From positions 248,001 to 312,000 of the forward strand of contig NZ_BOML01000021.1 in the NCBI RefSeq assembly GCF_016862175.1: a stretch of 64,000 bases of DNA, read 5' to 3'. The stretch comes from Paractinoplanes durhamensis (GTDB taxonomy: Bacteria; Actinomycetota; Actinomycetes; Mycobacteriales; Micromonosporaceae). Made by a program: the position numbers and the translations under genes. Each line of letters starts with the position of its first letter. The first letter of the stretch is position 1. Positions 15,869-24,242 of the stretch are shown here, in pieces. The notes under the pieces were generated by a model. The model searched no databases and was not told the origin of the DNA. It was given only the letters and a program-made list of their open reading frames with translations.

Positions 15869-18800
15869 TGACTTCGCTCAGCCGACGCCATCTCCTCCAG
15901 CTTTCCGCCCTCGGCGCCGCCTCCACCGGCTTCGCCGCCGCCCTGCCCGCCGATCTTGCCTGGGCGGCGGCTCCCGGCCTCGCGGAAGGTCTCGCGGCCG
16001 CCGGCGACGTCGGCCCCGGATCCACCGCCCCGATCCGGCCTTTTCCCCTGGCCGACGTGCGGCTCGGCAACGGCCTGCTGCAGAGCAAACGCGACCGCAC
16101 CAAGGCGTTCCTGCGCGCCTACGACGAGCGCCGCTTTCTCGTGCTCTTCAACAACCAGGCCGGCCGCACCAACCCGTCGGGCGTTGCCGTGCCCGGTGGC
16201 TGGGAGGACGGCGGCCTGCTCAGCGGCCACTGGGCCGGCCACTACATGACCGCGCTTGCCCAGGCGTACGCAGATCAGGGTGAAGCTGTTTATAAGACCA
16301 AGCTCGACTGGATGGTCACCGAGCTCGCCGCCTGCCAGACCGCGATCACCGTGCGGATGAGCGGCGGCGGCGGCAGCGGCGGCGAGGAGCCGGCGCCGGT
16401 GATCGACCGGGTGCCGGGCAAATTTGGCAGCGCGCTGAAGCTGAACGGGACCAGCCAGGCGCAGTACTGCACGCTGCCGCAGGAGGCGATCAACCAGCTC
16501 ACCAGCTTCACCATCGCCACCTGGATCAACCTGGGCTCGACCGCGAGCTGGACCCGGCTGTTCGACTTCGGCCAGTCCACCGCCGTCAACATGTTCCTGA
16601 CCCCGCGGGCCGGGGTGACCGGCAACGTGCCGCGCTTCGCCATCACCGTCGGCGGTTCCGGTGCCGAGCAGCGGATCGACGGCTCGGCGGCGCTGCCGGT
16701 CGGCTCCTGGGTGCACGTGGCGGTGACGCTGTCCGGCTCGACCGGCACGCTCTACGTCAACGGCCAGCCGGCCGGCACCAACACCGCCATGACGCTGAAC
16801 CCGGCCAACCTCGGCAACCCGGGCAACCGGTGGATCGGCCGCTCCCAGTACGGCGACCCGTTCCTGGACGCGACGATCGACGAGTTCCACATCTTCGACC
16901 GGGCGCTGAGCCAGGCCGAGCTGACGTCGCTGATGAACACGGCAGCCGACGGCGGCAACATCGCCTGGTATCGGTTCGACGAGACCGGGGGCACCGCCCT
17001 CAAGGACTCCTCGCCCAACGGCCGCGACGCCGGAGTGGTCGCCGCCTCCACGGCCGGCGCCGCCGACTGGGTCCCGACCCACCCCGGCTACCTCGGCGCC
17101 ATTCCGGAGGACGCGGTGCTGCGGCTCGGGCCGCCGCGGTGGGCGGTCTACGGCGGGAACGCCGACACCAACACGTGGGCGCCCTGGTACACCCAGCACA
17201 AGATCATGCGGGGGCTGCTCGACGCGTACTACCACGCCGGCAACGCCCAAGCCCTCGACGTCGTCATCAAGATGGCCGACTGGGCGCACCTGGCACTGAC
17301 CGTCGGCGACAAGAACCACCCCGACTATCCGGGGCCGCTGACCCGCGACGACCTCAACTACATGTGGGACCTCTACATCGGTGGTGAGTTCGGCGGCGCC
17401 AACGAGGTGTTCCCGGAGATCTACCAGCTCACCGGCGAGGCCAAGCACCTGGAAACCGCCAAAGCGTTCGACAACCGGGAGTCGCTCTTCGGCGCGACCG
17501 TGGAGAACCGCGACATCCTCGTCGTCACCGCGGCCAACCGGCCCGGCCGGCGCCGCGCCGAGCGACTGCACGCCAACACCCACGTGCCGCAGTTCATCGG
17601 CTACCTGCGGGTCTTCGAGCACGACGGCGCCCCCGAGTACTTCGCCGCCGCCAAGAACTTCTACGGCATGGTGGTGCCGCACCGGGCCTTCGCCAACGGC
17701 GGCACCGGCGGCAACTACCCGGGCTCCAACAACAACCTCGAGCTGTTCCAGAACCGCGACAACATCGCGAACGCGGTGCAGACCAGCGGCGCCGAGACCT
17801 GTACGACGTACAACCTGATGAAGTTGGCCCGGAATTTGTTCCTGCACGACCATGACCCGGCCTACCTGGACTATTACGAGCGCGGGATGCTCAACATGAT
17901 CGCCGGGTCGCGGGCCGATACCACGTCGACGGGCGACCCGCAGGTGACCTACTTCCAGCCGCTCGGCTCGGGCACGGTCCGCAGCTACGGCAACACCGGC
18001 ACCTGTTGCGGCGGCACCGGTCTGGAGAACCACACGAAATACCAGGAGACGATCTATCTCAAGGCGGCCGACGGCGGCACCCTCTGGGTCAACCTGTACG
18101 TTCCGTCCACGCTGACCTGGGCCGCGAAGGGTTTCACCGTCACCCAGGAGACGCTGTTCCCGCGATCGGACCGGGTGACGCTGACCGTCGACGGCAGCGG
18201 GCCGCTCGACCTCAAGCTGCGGGTGCCCGGCTGGGCCACCAAGGGTTTCACCGTCACGGTCAACGGTGCTTCGCAGAACGTGGCGGCGCAGCCGTCGTCC
18301 TATGTGACGCTCAGCCGCGAGTGGAGCCCGGGTGACGTGGTGGAGGTGCGGATGCCGTTCAGCATCCGGATCGAGCGGGCCATCGACCGGCCGGACAGCC
18401 AGGCGATCTTCTGGGGGCCGGTGCTGCTGCAGATCCTCGGCGCGGCGAGCACCTGGCGGGAGCTGACCCTCTACCGCGATCTCAAGCGGGACGGCGACTA
18501 CTCCCGGGCGGCGATCACCGCCGGGCCGGACACCGCGGCCGGCGATCCGACTTTCACCGCCGCCGGCCTCACCCTGCGGCCCTACTACCTCGGCGACAAC
18601 CAGGCCGCGTCGTCGTACTTCCGCCGCGTCGAACCGGCCATCGTGTTCGGCACGATCGACGCCGGGGTGCCCAACCGCAGACGCAACGACGGGCTCCCGA
18701 AGTACGACGTACCCGTCACCGGGGTTATCTCGCCCGGCACCGACGGGCCGACCTTCCTCGACCTGGTCTGGGATCAGGCGCCGTTCGCCACCCATGACCG

Positions 18801-19200
18801 TTTCGTCACGGCGGTCACCGACACGGCCACGAGCTTCGTCGCCGCGGGCGTGTTCACCGCGGCCGAGAAGAACGCGGTGGTCGCGGCGGCGGTCGCGGCC
18901 CGCGCCGACCTGGCCACCGAGGAGCCGTTGCAGGTCGCGGCCGAGGCTCGGACGCAGCGGATCGGCGCGTCCATCTACGTGGCGGTCACCGCCCGCAACA
19001 CCGACCAGATCCCGCTGACGATCGAGCTGATCACGTCGTACGGCTCAAAAACCGTCCCCGACGTCGCCCCCGGCAAATCGGCCTACCAGTCGTTCAACAC
19101 GCGGGCCGCGGCGATCCCGGCCGGCACCGCTCGCGTGCGGGCCACCGGCACGATCGACGGCCAGTCGGTGACCGCGGAGTTCGAGGTCGCCTACGGCTGA
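15868..19200 (+). CDS. Tat-exported GH127/GH146-type beta-L-arabinofuranosidase with LamG insert
   Basis: 1110 residues from GTG 15868. The N-terminus is a twin-arginine signal (SRRHLLQLSALGAA, cleavage near LAWAAAP), so it is probably exported folded, which suits a metal/thiolate enzyme. The catalytic domain is split: residues about 60-161 (GLLQSKRDRTKAFLRAYD; GHWAGHYMTALAQAYADQG) and 405-880, interrupted by a laminin-G/concanavalin-like domain at about 163-405. The zinc-thiolate signature E643-T-C645 (AETCTTYNL) and C713-C714 (CCGGTGLENH) is intact. The C-terminal 90 residues repeat the module found in the two other secreted enzymes but lack their two cysteines. DUF1680 enzymes with CCGGTGLE belong to the GH127/GH146 group of beta-L-arabinofuranosidases. 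It ends the operon; the next gene starts 23 bases on but looks unrelated. Confidence 0.87.
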   Translation: MTSLSRRHLLQLSALGAASTGFAAALPADLAWAAAPGLAEGLAAAGDVGPGSTAPIRPFPLADVRLGNGLLQSKRDRTKAFLRAYDERRFLVLFNNQAGRTNPSGVAVPGGWEDGGLLSGHWAGHYMTALAQAYADQGEAVYKTKLDWMVTELAACQTAITVRMSGGGGSGGEEPAPVIDRVPGKFGSALKLNGTSQAQYCTLPQEAINQLTSFTIATWINLGSTASWTRLFDFGQSTAVNMFLTPRAGVTGNVPRFAITVGGSGAEQRIDGSAALPVGSWVHVAVTLSGSTGTLYVNGQPAGTNTAMTLNPANLGNPGNRWIGRSQYGDPFLDATIDEFHIFDRALSQAELTSLMNTAADGGNIAWYRFDETGGTALKDSSPNGRDAGVVAASTAGAADWVPTHPGYLGAIPEDAVLRLGPPRWAVYGGNADTNTWAPWYTQHKIMRGLLDAYYHAGNAQALDVVIKMADWAHLALTVGDKNHPDYPGPLTRDDLNYMWDLYIGGEFGGANEVFPEIYQLTGEAKHLETAKAFDNRESLFGATVENRDILVVTAANRPGRRRAERLHANTHVPQFIGYLRVFEHDGAPEYFAAAKNFYGMVVPHRAFANGGTGGNYPGSNNNLELFQNRDNIANAVQTSGAETCTTYNLMKLARNLFLHDHDPAYLDYYERGMLNMIAGSRADTTSTGDPQVTYFQPLGSGTVRSYGNTGTCCGGTGLENHTKYQETIYLKAADGGTLWVNLYVPSTLTWAAKGFTVTQETLFPRSDRVTLTVDGSGPLDLKLRVPGWATKGFTVTVNGASQNVAAQPSSYVTLSREWSPGDVVEVRMPFSIRIERAIDRPDSQAIFWGPVLLQILGAASTWRELTLYRDLKRDGDYSRAAITAGPDTAAGDPTFTAAGLTLRPYYLGDNQAASSYFRRVEPAIVFGTIDAGVPNRRRNDGLPKYDVPVTGVISPGTDGPTFLDLVWDQAPFATHDRFVTAVTDTATSFVAAGVFTAAEKNAVVAAAVAARADLATEEPLQVAAEARTQRIGASIYVAVTARNTDQIPLTIELITSYGSKTVPDVAPGKSAYQSFNTRAAAIPAGTARVRATGTIDGQSVTAEFEVAYG

Positions 19201-19223
19201 CCCGATGCGGTTGGCTGGTGCCC

Positions 19224-20198
19224 ATGACGATCATTGGTTTGGTGGGTGCCGGGCACATGGGTTCCGGGCTGGGCTGGGCACTGCGCGCGGGCGGACACGA
19301 CGTGGTCACCTCCCTGGCGGGTCGATCCGCCCGCACCGCCGGGCTGGTGCGGGCGGCGGGGTTGCGCGTCGTCGCCCGCCCGGCCGACGCGATCGCGGAG
19401 GCGGACGTGATCCTCGTCGTCACCCCTCCGGGGGCGGCGATCGACGCCGCCACCGAGATCGCCGCCCTGGCGCAGGTCACCCTCCCGGCGCAGGCTGGGC
19501 TTGCCGCGCAGGCTGGGCTTGCCGCGCAGGCTGGGCTTGCCGCGCAGGCTGGGCTTGCCGCGCAGGCTGGCCTTCCCGCGCCGGGCGGTCTCCAGGCGCC
19601 GGCCGGGCGGAAGCTTGTGGTCGATCTGAATGCCATCGCGCCGGCGACGGCCGGCCGGGTCGCCGAGGTGATCGGCGCTGCCGGTCTCGACTTCGTGGAC
19701 GGCTCGATCTCGGGTCCGCCGCCCACTGTGCGGCCCGGGGCGACCGTCTACCTCTCCGGTGCGCGCGCCTCGGAGGTGGCCGGCCTGCACTGGACGCACG
19801 CCGTTCCGGTGGTGGTCGGGCCGCGGGCCGGCGCGGCCAGCGCGGTGAAGATGTCCACCGCGTCGGTCTACAAGGGCCTGATGGGGCTGATGGCGCAGGC
19901 GATGCGATCCGCGTCGTCGCACGGCGTCCTGGAACCCGTCATGGCCGATCTCGGGGCGAGTTTCGGCACCCCGTACGAGGTAGCGCTCGCCTCGACCAAG
20001 GCGAGTCGCTACGTCGCTGAGATGCGCGAGATTGCCCGGTCGCAGGCCGAGGCGGGGCTGACCCCGGCGTTGTTCGAGGCGTTCGCGGCCGTCTGGGCGG
20101 ACATCGCGGACCGGCCGCTGGCCGAGGGCAAGCCCGAGACGGTCCCGGCGGAGATCACCGCCGGCCAGGTGGTCGAGGGTCTGCCTACAGCTGGCTGA
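19224..20198 (+). CDS. NAD(P)-binding oxidoreductase with DUF1932 C-terminal domain
   Basis: 324 residues from ATG 19224 (an in-frame GTG at 19218 is an alternative). The N-terminus is a Rossmann fold with the dinucleotide motif GLVGAGHMGSGLG, as in 6-phosphogluconate/3-hydroxyisobutyrate dehydrogenases. The C-terminal half (SAVKMSTASVYKGLMGLMAQ) matches DUF1932, found in a distinct branch of these enzymes. Substrate unknown. Odd: between strands of the Rossmann domain, about residues 89-118, the protein carries five hexapeptides of the type AQAGLA encoded by an 18-bp tandem repeat, making it longer than usual for the family (about 265-290). The 3' end overlaps the convergent DUF3291 gene by 14 bases. 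Confidence 0.78.
   Translation: MTIIGLVGAGHMGSGLGWALRAGGHDVVTSLAGRSARTAGLVRAAGLRVVARPADAIAEADVILVVTPPGAAIDAATEIAALAQVTLPAQAGLAAQAGLAAQAGLAAQAGLAAQAGLPAPGGLQAPAGRKLVVDLNAIAPATAGRVAEVIGAAGLDFVDGSISGPPPTVRPGATVYLSGARASEVAGLHWTHAVPVVVGPRAGAASAVKMSTASVYKGLMGLMAQAMRSASSHGVLEPVMADLGASFGTPYEVALASTKASRYVAEMREIARSQAEAGLTPALFEAFAAVWADIADRPLAEGKPETVPAEITAGQVVEGLPTAG
19488..19577 (+). repeat. 18-bp in-frame tandem repeat, five copies
   Basis: Four identical copies of GCGCAGGCTGGGCTTGCC (19488-19505, 19506-19523, 19524-19541, 19542-19559) and a degenerate fifth copy to 19577. Each copy adds Ala-Gln-Ala-Gly-Leu-Ala to the oxidoreductase. The perfect identity of four units indicates recent expansion and a probable length polymorphism. 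Confidence 0.95.
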
Positions 20199-20646
20199 GC
20201 TCGGGCGCCGGGAACAGCTGCCGGAAGGTGAAGGCGTCCGGGGTGGGGCCATTGCCGTCCAGCCGGCCGAGCCGGGAGATGCCCTGCCGCAGGGTGGGGA
20301 CCTTCCCGGCCGGGAGCCACCACAGCACGAGCGCGGCTCGCGGCCCGTTCGGCACGAACCAGTCCCGGCGGCGGCGCAGGTAGTCGAGGTGGCCGGACTG
20401 GTAGACGTACGCCCGGAGGTCTTCGGGGGATTCCCAGACCGAAAGCGTGTAGATCCGGCTCGGGTCGGTGGGGGCGACGATCGTGCCGTCGCCATTTTCG
20501 CCGGCCAGACGCCAGACGAAGCCGGGCGAGCGGTCGGCGAGATCGTTCATCAGCGAGAGGCCCTCGGCAAACTCGATCATCGAGGGGTCTTCCAGCGGGG
20601 CGCGGAGACGGGCGGTGTTCATCTGGGCCAGGTGGAAGTCGGTCAT
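20185..20646 (-). CDS. DUF3291 domain protein
   Basis: 153 residues, ATG at 20646. The sequence (FHLAQMNTARLRAPLEDPSM; GFVWRL; YTLSVWESPEDLRAYVYQSG; RRRDWFV; ALVLWWLPAG) is that of the DUF3291 family, small cytoplasmic ferredoxin-like alpha/beta-barrel dimers related to antibiotic-biosynthesis monooxygenases; no catalytic role is established. It lies 57 bases downstream of the HTH regulator at 20704-21378, in the same direction, and could be co-transcribed with it. The 3' end overlaps the convergent oxidoreductase gene. Confidence 0.8.
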   Translation of the reverse strand: MTDFHLAQMNTARLRAPLEDPSMIEFAEGLSLMNDLADRSPGFVWRLAGENGDGTIVAPTDPSRIYTLSVWESPEDLRAYVYQSGHLDYLRRRRDWFVPNGPRAALVLWWLPAGKVPTLRQGISRLGRLDGNGPTPDAFTFRQLFPAPELSQL

Positions 20647-20690
20647 GTCCCCAGCTCACCAGCCCTTCGTTCTATTGTCAATGGGATTAC

Positions 20691-20751
20691 TTTTTAGAGA
20701 GCGTCACACGGCCTCTTGGGGAGATTCACGTAGGTTTTTGGAGAGCGTCAC
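20691..20751. repeat. Short direct repeat at the regulator's 3' end
   Basis: The 17-mers at 20691-20707 and 20735-20751 (TTTTTRGAGAGCGTCAC) differ at one base and are offset by 44 bases. The inner copy encodes the last conserved residues of the HTH regulator (VTLSK) and the outer copy, read in the other register, would give VTLSKK followed by a stop. This looks like a tandem duplication of 44 bases that added about ten residues to the C-terminus. Confidence 0.6.
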
Positions 20752-21378
20752 GCAGCAGCGGCCGGGGGCCGCGTCCATTCGGGCGGTCCACTCGCCGTCC
20801 AGGCCGGCGCCGTCCAGCAGGCCGCTGATCATCGCCAGGTTCATTCCGCAGATCACCGGCGGGAACTGCTCGGCCAGCCGGTGGAACGGGCAGTTGCGCA
20901 GCTCGATCCGGTCGGGCCCGGCCGCCACCGGCCCGTAGCCCTGGCCGGTGAGCAGGGCGGTCGCGTCGGCGCAGGCCGGCGTCCGGCGGCCGTGCCGCTG
21001 GGCCACCCGGTTCAGCGTCTCCTCGGCGCCCGCCTCCTCGAGGGCCTCGGCCAGCAGTTCGGCGGCACCGCGGTAGGCGCGCGGCGGCACGCTCACCGCG
21101 TGCTCCGCCGCGGCGACCTGGTACAGCTTGGCGGGACGCCCGGCGCCGGGGCCGGTTTTTCCCGACCTTCTTGCGTACGAGACCGCGAGCAGCCCCGCCG
21201 CCACGAGTTTGTCCAGGTGGAACGCGGCAAGCGTACGGCCGATGCCGAGCGCCTCGGCCACGTCGTCCCGCCCGGCCGGTCCGGCCGCGTCCGCGATCGC
21301 CTGGTACGCCCGGCGCCGCACCGGGTCGGTGAGGCTGGCCAGGGCGTCGAGATCGCGAAGATCATCCGGGGAGGTCAC
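20704..21378 (-). CDS. ArsR/SufR-like HTH regulator with conserved cysteines
   Basis: 224 residues from GTG/ATG-type start at 21378. An N-terminal winged helix-turn-helix (LASLTDPVRRRAYQAIAD; RDDVAEALGIGRTLAAFHLDKLVAAGLL) is followed by a C-terminal effector domain as in COG2345/SufR-like regulators. Cysteines cluster in NCPFH, VICGMN and GRCCVTL, a layout compatible with a metal or iron-sulfur sensor. It is divergent from the quinone oxidoreductase at 21447 with only 68 bases between, so control of that gene is likely; a redox signal is inferred. The C-terminal tail SKNLRESPQEAV appears to have been added by a local duplication. Confidence 0.8.
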   Translation of the reverse strand: MTSPDDLRDLDALASLTDPVRRRAYQAIADAAGPAGRDDVAEALGIGRTLAAFHLDKLVAAGLLAVSYARRSGKTGPGAGRPAKLYQVAAAEHAVSVPPRAYRGAAELLAEALEEAGAEETLNRVAQRHGRRTPACADATALLTGQGYGPVAAGPDRIELRNCPFHRLAEQFPPVICGMNLAMISGLLDGAGLDGEWTARMDAAPGRCCVTLSKNLRESPQEAV

Positions 21379-21446
21379 CGGCCAATCGTATTACCAACGC
21401 CGCTTGTCGCTAGAGCCTCGGCCGGGCCGGTGGAAGGATCGGAGGC

Positions 21447-22463
21447 ATGAAGGCGATCATCTACCGCGACAACGGTGCACCCGGCGTTCTCGAGCTCGTC
21501 GACCGGGAGGTGCCGGTCCCCGGCCCCGGCGAGGTCCGGGTGCGGGTGGCCGTGTCCGGGGTCAACCCGACCGACTGGAAGACGCGTTCCGGCGCCACCA
21601 ACCCCAAGCAGTTCCCCGAGGTCACCCCGCACCTCGACGGCGCGGGCGTGATCGACGCGGTCGGCGCCGGGGTCGATCCGGGCCGGGTCGGCGAGCGGGT
21701 GTGGGTGTTCATGGCCGCCGCCGGGCGCCCGACCGGCACCGCCGCCGAGTTCACCGTGGTCCCGGCCGGCCGGGCCGCACCGCTGCCCGCGGCGGCCGGC
21801 TTCGACCTCGGCGCGTCGCTCGGCGTGCCCGCACTCACCGCGCACCGGGCCCTCACCGTCGCCGAGGGCGGGCCGTCGCGGCTGCACCCCGGCGCGCTCG
21901 ACGGCAAGGTGGTGCTGGCCGCGGGCGGGGCCGGGGCGGTCGGGCACGCGGCGATCCAGCTCGCCCGCTGGGCCGGCGCCACCGTGATCAGCACGGTCAG
22001 CGGCCCGGCCAAGGCCGCGCTGGCCACCGCGGCCGGCGCCCACCACGTGGTCAACTACCGCGCGGGCGACCCGGCTGCCGCGATCCGGGCGATCGCGCCG
22101 GACGGCGTCGACATCGTCGCCGAGGTGGCGCTCGGCGCCAACCTCGCCCTCGACCTGGCCGTCCTGCGAACGCGGGGCACGATCGCGACGTACGCGAACG
22201 ACGGCGCCAAGCCGGTCGAGCTCGACGTGCGGCAGAACATGATGCTGAACACCCGCTTCCAGTTCCTGGTGCTCTACACGGTGGGGGAGCAGGCCCTCGC
22301 CGCGGCCGCCGAGGACGTGACCGCCGCGGTCGAGGCCGGCGCCCTGCCGGTCGGCGAGGAGCACGGCCTCCCGCTGGTCCGCTTCCCACTCAGCCGCTCC
22401 GCCGACGCCCACCAAGCGGTCGAGGACGGCACGGTCGGCAAGGTCCTGGTCGACGTGGCATAG
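21447..22463 (+). CDS. NADPH:quinone oxidoreductase-like MDR protein
   Basis: 338 residues from ATG 21447. Medium-chain dehydrogenase/reductase superfamily: GroES-like N-terminus (VPVPGPGEVRVRVAVSGVNP), then a Rossmann domain with VVLAAGGAGAVGHAAIQLAR. No zinc-binding cysteines are visible, so it belongs to the zinc-independent quinone oxidoreductase branch (Qor/zeta-crystallin type), which reduces quinones or enones with NADPH. It is cytoplasmic. The divergent HTH regulator 68 bases upstream is the likely controller. The stop codon lies inside a long inverted repeat shared with the convergent chemotaxis gene. Confidence 0.85.
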   Translation: MKAIIYRDNGAPGVLELVDREVPVPGPGEVRVRVAVSGVNPTDWKTRSGATNPKQFPEVTPHLDGAGVIDAVGAGVDPGRVGERVWVFMAAAGRPTGTAAEFTVVPAGRAAPLPAAAGFDLGASLGVPALTAHRALTVAEGGPSRLHPGALDGKVVLAAGGAGAVGHAAIQLARWAGATVISTVSGPAKAALATAAGAHHVVNYRAGDPAAAIRAIAPDGVDIVAEVALGANLALDLAVLRTRGTIATYANDGAKPVELDVRQNMMLNTRFQFLVLYTVGEQALAAAAEDVTAAVEAGALPVGEEHGLPLVRFPLSRSADAHQAVEDGTVGKVLVDVA

Positions 22464-22599
22464 GGCCGGCCCTGCCGATCACGTGGGTGCGAGGCAAGGT
22501 CCAGGTGGTGGCCTGCGTTGGCCGGCAGGTTTGTTGTGTCTGGGCGTTCTTCCGCCGCCGGGCCTTCGCCGGGCCGCCTGATCGGCGGGACCGGCCCTA
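22461..22599. repeat. Stop-spanning inverted repeat between convergent genes
   Basis: TAGGGCCGGCCCTGCCGATC (22461-22480) and the complement of 22580-22599 agree at 18 of 20 positions; each arm begins with the TAG stop of its gene. The 99-base interior carries further GC-rich dyads. It may act as a bidirectional terminator or be a remnant of a small repetitive element. Confidence 0.6.
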
Positions 22600-24213
22600 A
22601 ACCCGGAACTGGGCGACCAGCGTTCGCAGGCCGTTGCTCAGCTGGGACAGCTCCTGGGTTGCGGCCTGGATCTCGATCACGCCGCTGGTCGTGTGCTGCG
22701 CGCCGGTCGAGATGGTGGCGATGTTCGCCGCGATGTCCGCGGAGCTCGTCGTCGACTCGCTGATCGTGCGGCTGATCTCGTCGGTGGTGGCGGTCTCCTC
22801 GGCGACGGCGGCCGCGATCGCCGTCTGGAACGAGCCCAGCCGGGTGGCGATCTCCACGATCTCGCCGATCGCCGTGGTGGCCGTCGTGGTGTCCTGCTGG
22901 ATGATCTGCACCTTGGTGACGATGTTCTCGGCCGCGCTCTCGGCCTCCTGGGCCAGGTCCTTCACCTCGCCCGCCACCACCGCGAAGCCCTTGCCCGACT
23001 CGCCCGCCCGGGCCGCCTCGATCGTCGCGTTCAGGGCGAGCAGGTTGGTCTGCTGAGCGATCGCGGTGATGGCCTGGACGATGTCGCCGATCTCCTGACT
23101 CGACCCGGCCAGCCGGCGGATCAGGACCTGGGTGGCCCGGGCGGCCTGCACGCTCTGCTCGCAGACCCGGCCGGCCTCGGTCGCGGTGCCGGCGATCCGG
23201 GTCAGCGAGCCGCCCATCGAGGAGGTGCCGGTCGCGACCGTACGCACGTTGGTGGCGACCTCGTCGGCCGCGAGCACCACCTCCATCGACTGCCGCGACG
23301 TCGCCTTGGCGTCCACCATGATCTGGATCGCGGTGGCGGTGAGCCGCTCGCTGGAGTGCGCGACCGTCTCGGCCGAGGCGGCGATCTGCCGCACGGTGCC
23401 GGCGATCTTGTCGACGAACAGGTTGAACGACCGGCTGACGTCGGTGAACTGGTCGTGGCCGGTGGTCTCCAGCCGCCGGGTCAGGTCGCCCTCGCCCTCG
23501 GCGATGTCGGCCAGCCGCTCCTGCAGCGCGCTCAGCGGCCGGATGATCGACCACGCCATCATGACCGCCAGCACCACCGAGGTGAGCACGGTCAGCACGC
23601 CGACTCCGGTGGCGACCCGGCCGGCCTGGATCGCGGTGCTCTCCGCGCGCTCGTGCGCGATCGTCTCGCGATCGCGGGCGCTGCCGAGGAGCCGGTCGAC
23701 GCCGCCGGCGATCACCGCGTACAGGTCGAGGCCGGGGCCGGCCACCAGTTCGTTGGCCTTCTCGATCTGGGCGCGGGTGCCGGCCCGGTAGGCGGCGATC
23801 ACCTCGTCGTCGAGGTCGGCGAACTTCTGGAACGCCGCCCTGATCGTCGCCACGTCGGTCTGCTCGGACGCGTTCAGCGGCAGCGCCGCCAACTCGTCCA
23901 CCTCGGTGACGAACGCGGTCATCGACTTCATGAACGCGGCCCGCTCGGGCGCCGCGTCGCTGGTGGCGTCGGCGGCCCCGCGGACGATGTTGAAGGCGTA
24001 GCCGGCCTGCCAGCCGCTCACGTCGGTGACCCGGTATTTCAGCTGCTGGGCCGCGTCGAGCTGGGCCTCCGACCGGGCCAGGGCCTGGGCCGTGGCCCGG
24101 GTGGTGTGCGCCGACCAGACGGCCGCCATCCACATCGCCACCACGCACAGCGCCAGGATGAGCGATCCCGTCACCAGGCGTGTGGTCACCCGCATGCGCC
24201 GAAGCACGTTCAC
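22597..24213 (-). CDS. Methyl-accepting chemotaxis protein
   Basis: 538 residues from GTG 24213 with GGAGGA six bases upstream. Two membrane helices (about 12-32 and 205-225) enclose an extracytoplasmic four-helix sensor domain of about 170 residues. A HAMP linker ([20 protein letters not shown]) follows, then the cytoplasmic coiled-coil with the conserved hairpin tip near 384-405 ([19 protein letters not shown]). Such receptors signal to CheA/CheW; no che genes are in the window. Flagellar motility in high-GC actinomycetes is restricted to groups such as Actinoplanes with swimming spores, which agrees with the proposed host. The ligand is unknown. Confidence 0.93.
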   Translation of the reverse strand: MNVLRRMRVTTRLVTGSLILALCVVAMWMAAVWSAHTTRATAQALARSEAQLDAAQQLKYRVTDVSGWQAGYAFNIVRGAADATSDAAPERAAFMKSMTAFVTEVDELAALPLNASEQTDVATIRAAFQKFADLDDEVIAAYRAGTRAQIEKANELVAGPGLDLYAVIAGGVDRLLGSARDRETIAHERAESTAIQAGRVATGVGVLTVLTSVVLAVMMAWSIIRPLSALQERLADIAEGEGDLTRRLETTGHDQFTDVSRSFNLFVDKIAGTVRQIAASAETVAHSSERLTATAIQIMVDAKATSRQSMEVVLAADEVATNVRTVATGTSSMGGSLTRIAGTATEAGRVCEQSVQAARATQVLIRRLAGSSQEIGDIVQAITAIAQQTNLLALNATIEAARAGESGKGFAVVAGEVKDLAQEAESAAENIVTKVQIIQQDTTTATTAIGEIVEIATRLGSFQTAIAAAVAEETATTDEISRTISESTTSSADIAANIATISTGAQHTTSGVIEIQAATQELSQLSNGLRTLVAQFRV

Positions 24214-24234
24214 GTCGATCCTCCGCCGACCATC

Positions 24235-24242
24235 CTATCGGC
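24235..24242 (-). promoter_or_regulatory. Flagellar sigma-like -10 element upstream of the chemotaxis gene
   Basis: On the minus strand the sequence GCCGATAG lies 22 bases before the GTG start and matches the flagellar sigma-28 -10 consensus GCCGATAA at 7 of 8 positions. The DNA just upstream (24243-24270) is unusually AT-rich for this genome. A clear -35 element is not evident, so this remains tentative. Confidence 0.4.

Noticed and set aside
15865..18795. 976-residue minus-strand frame opposite the Tat-exported arabinosidase
   Set aside because: Same codon-mirror artefact; the plus-strand frame has intact catalytic motifs.
19488..19577. Tandem repeats as a possible CRISPR or satellite element
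   Set aside because: Units are contiguous without spacers, in frame, and encode hexapeptides within an enzyme.
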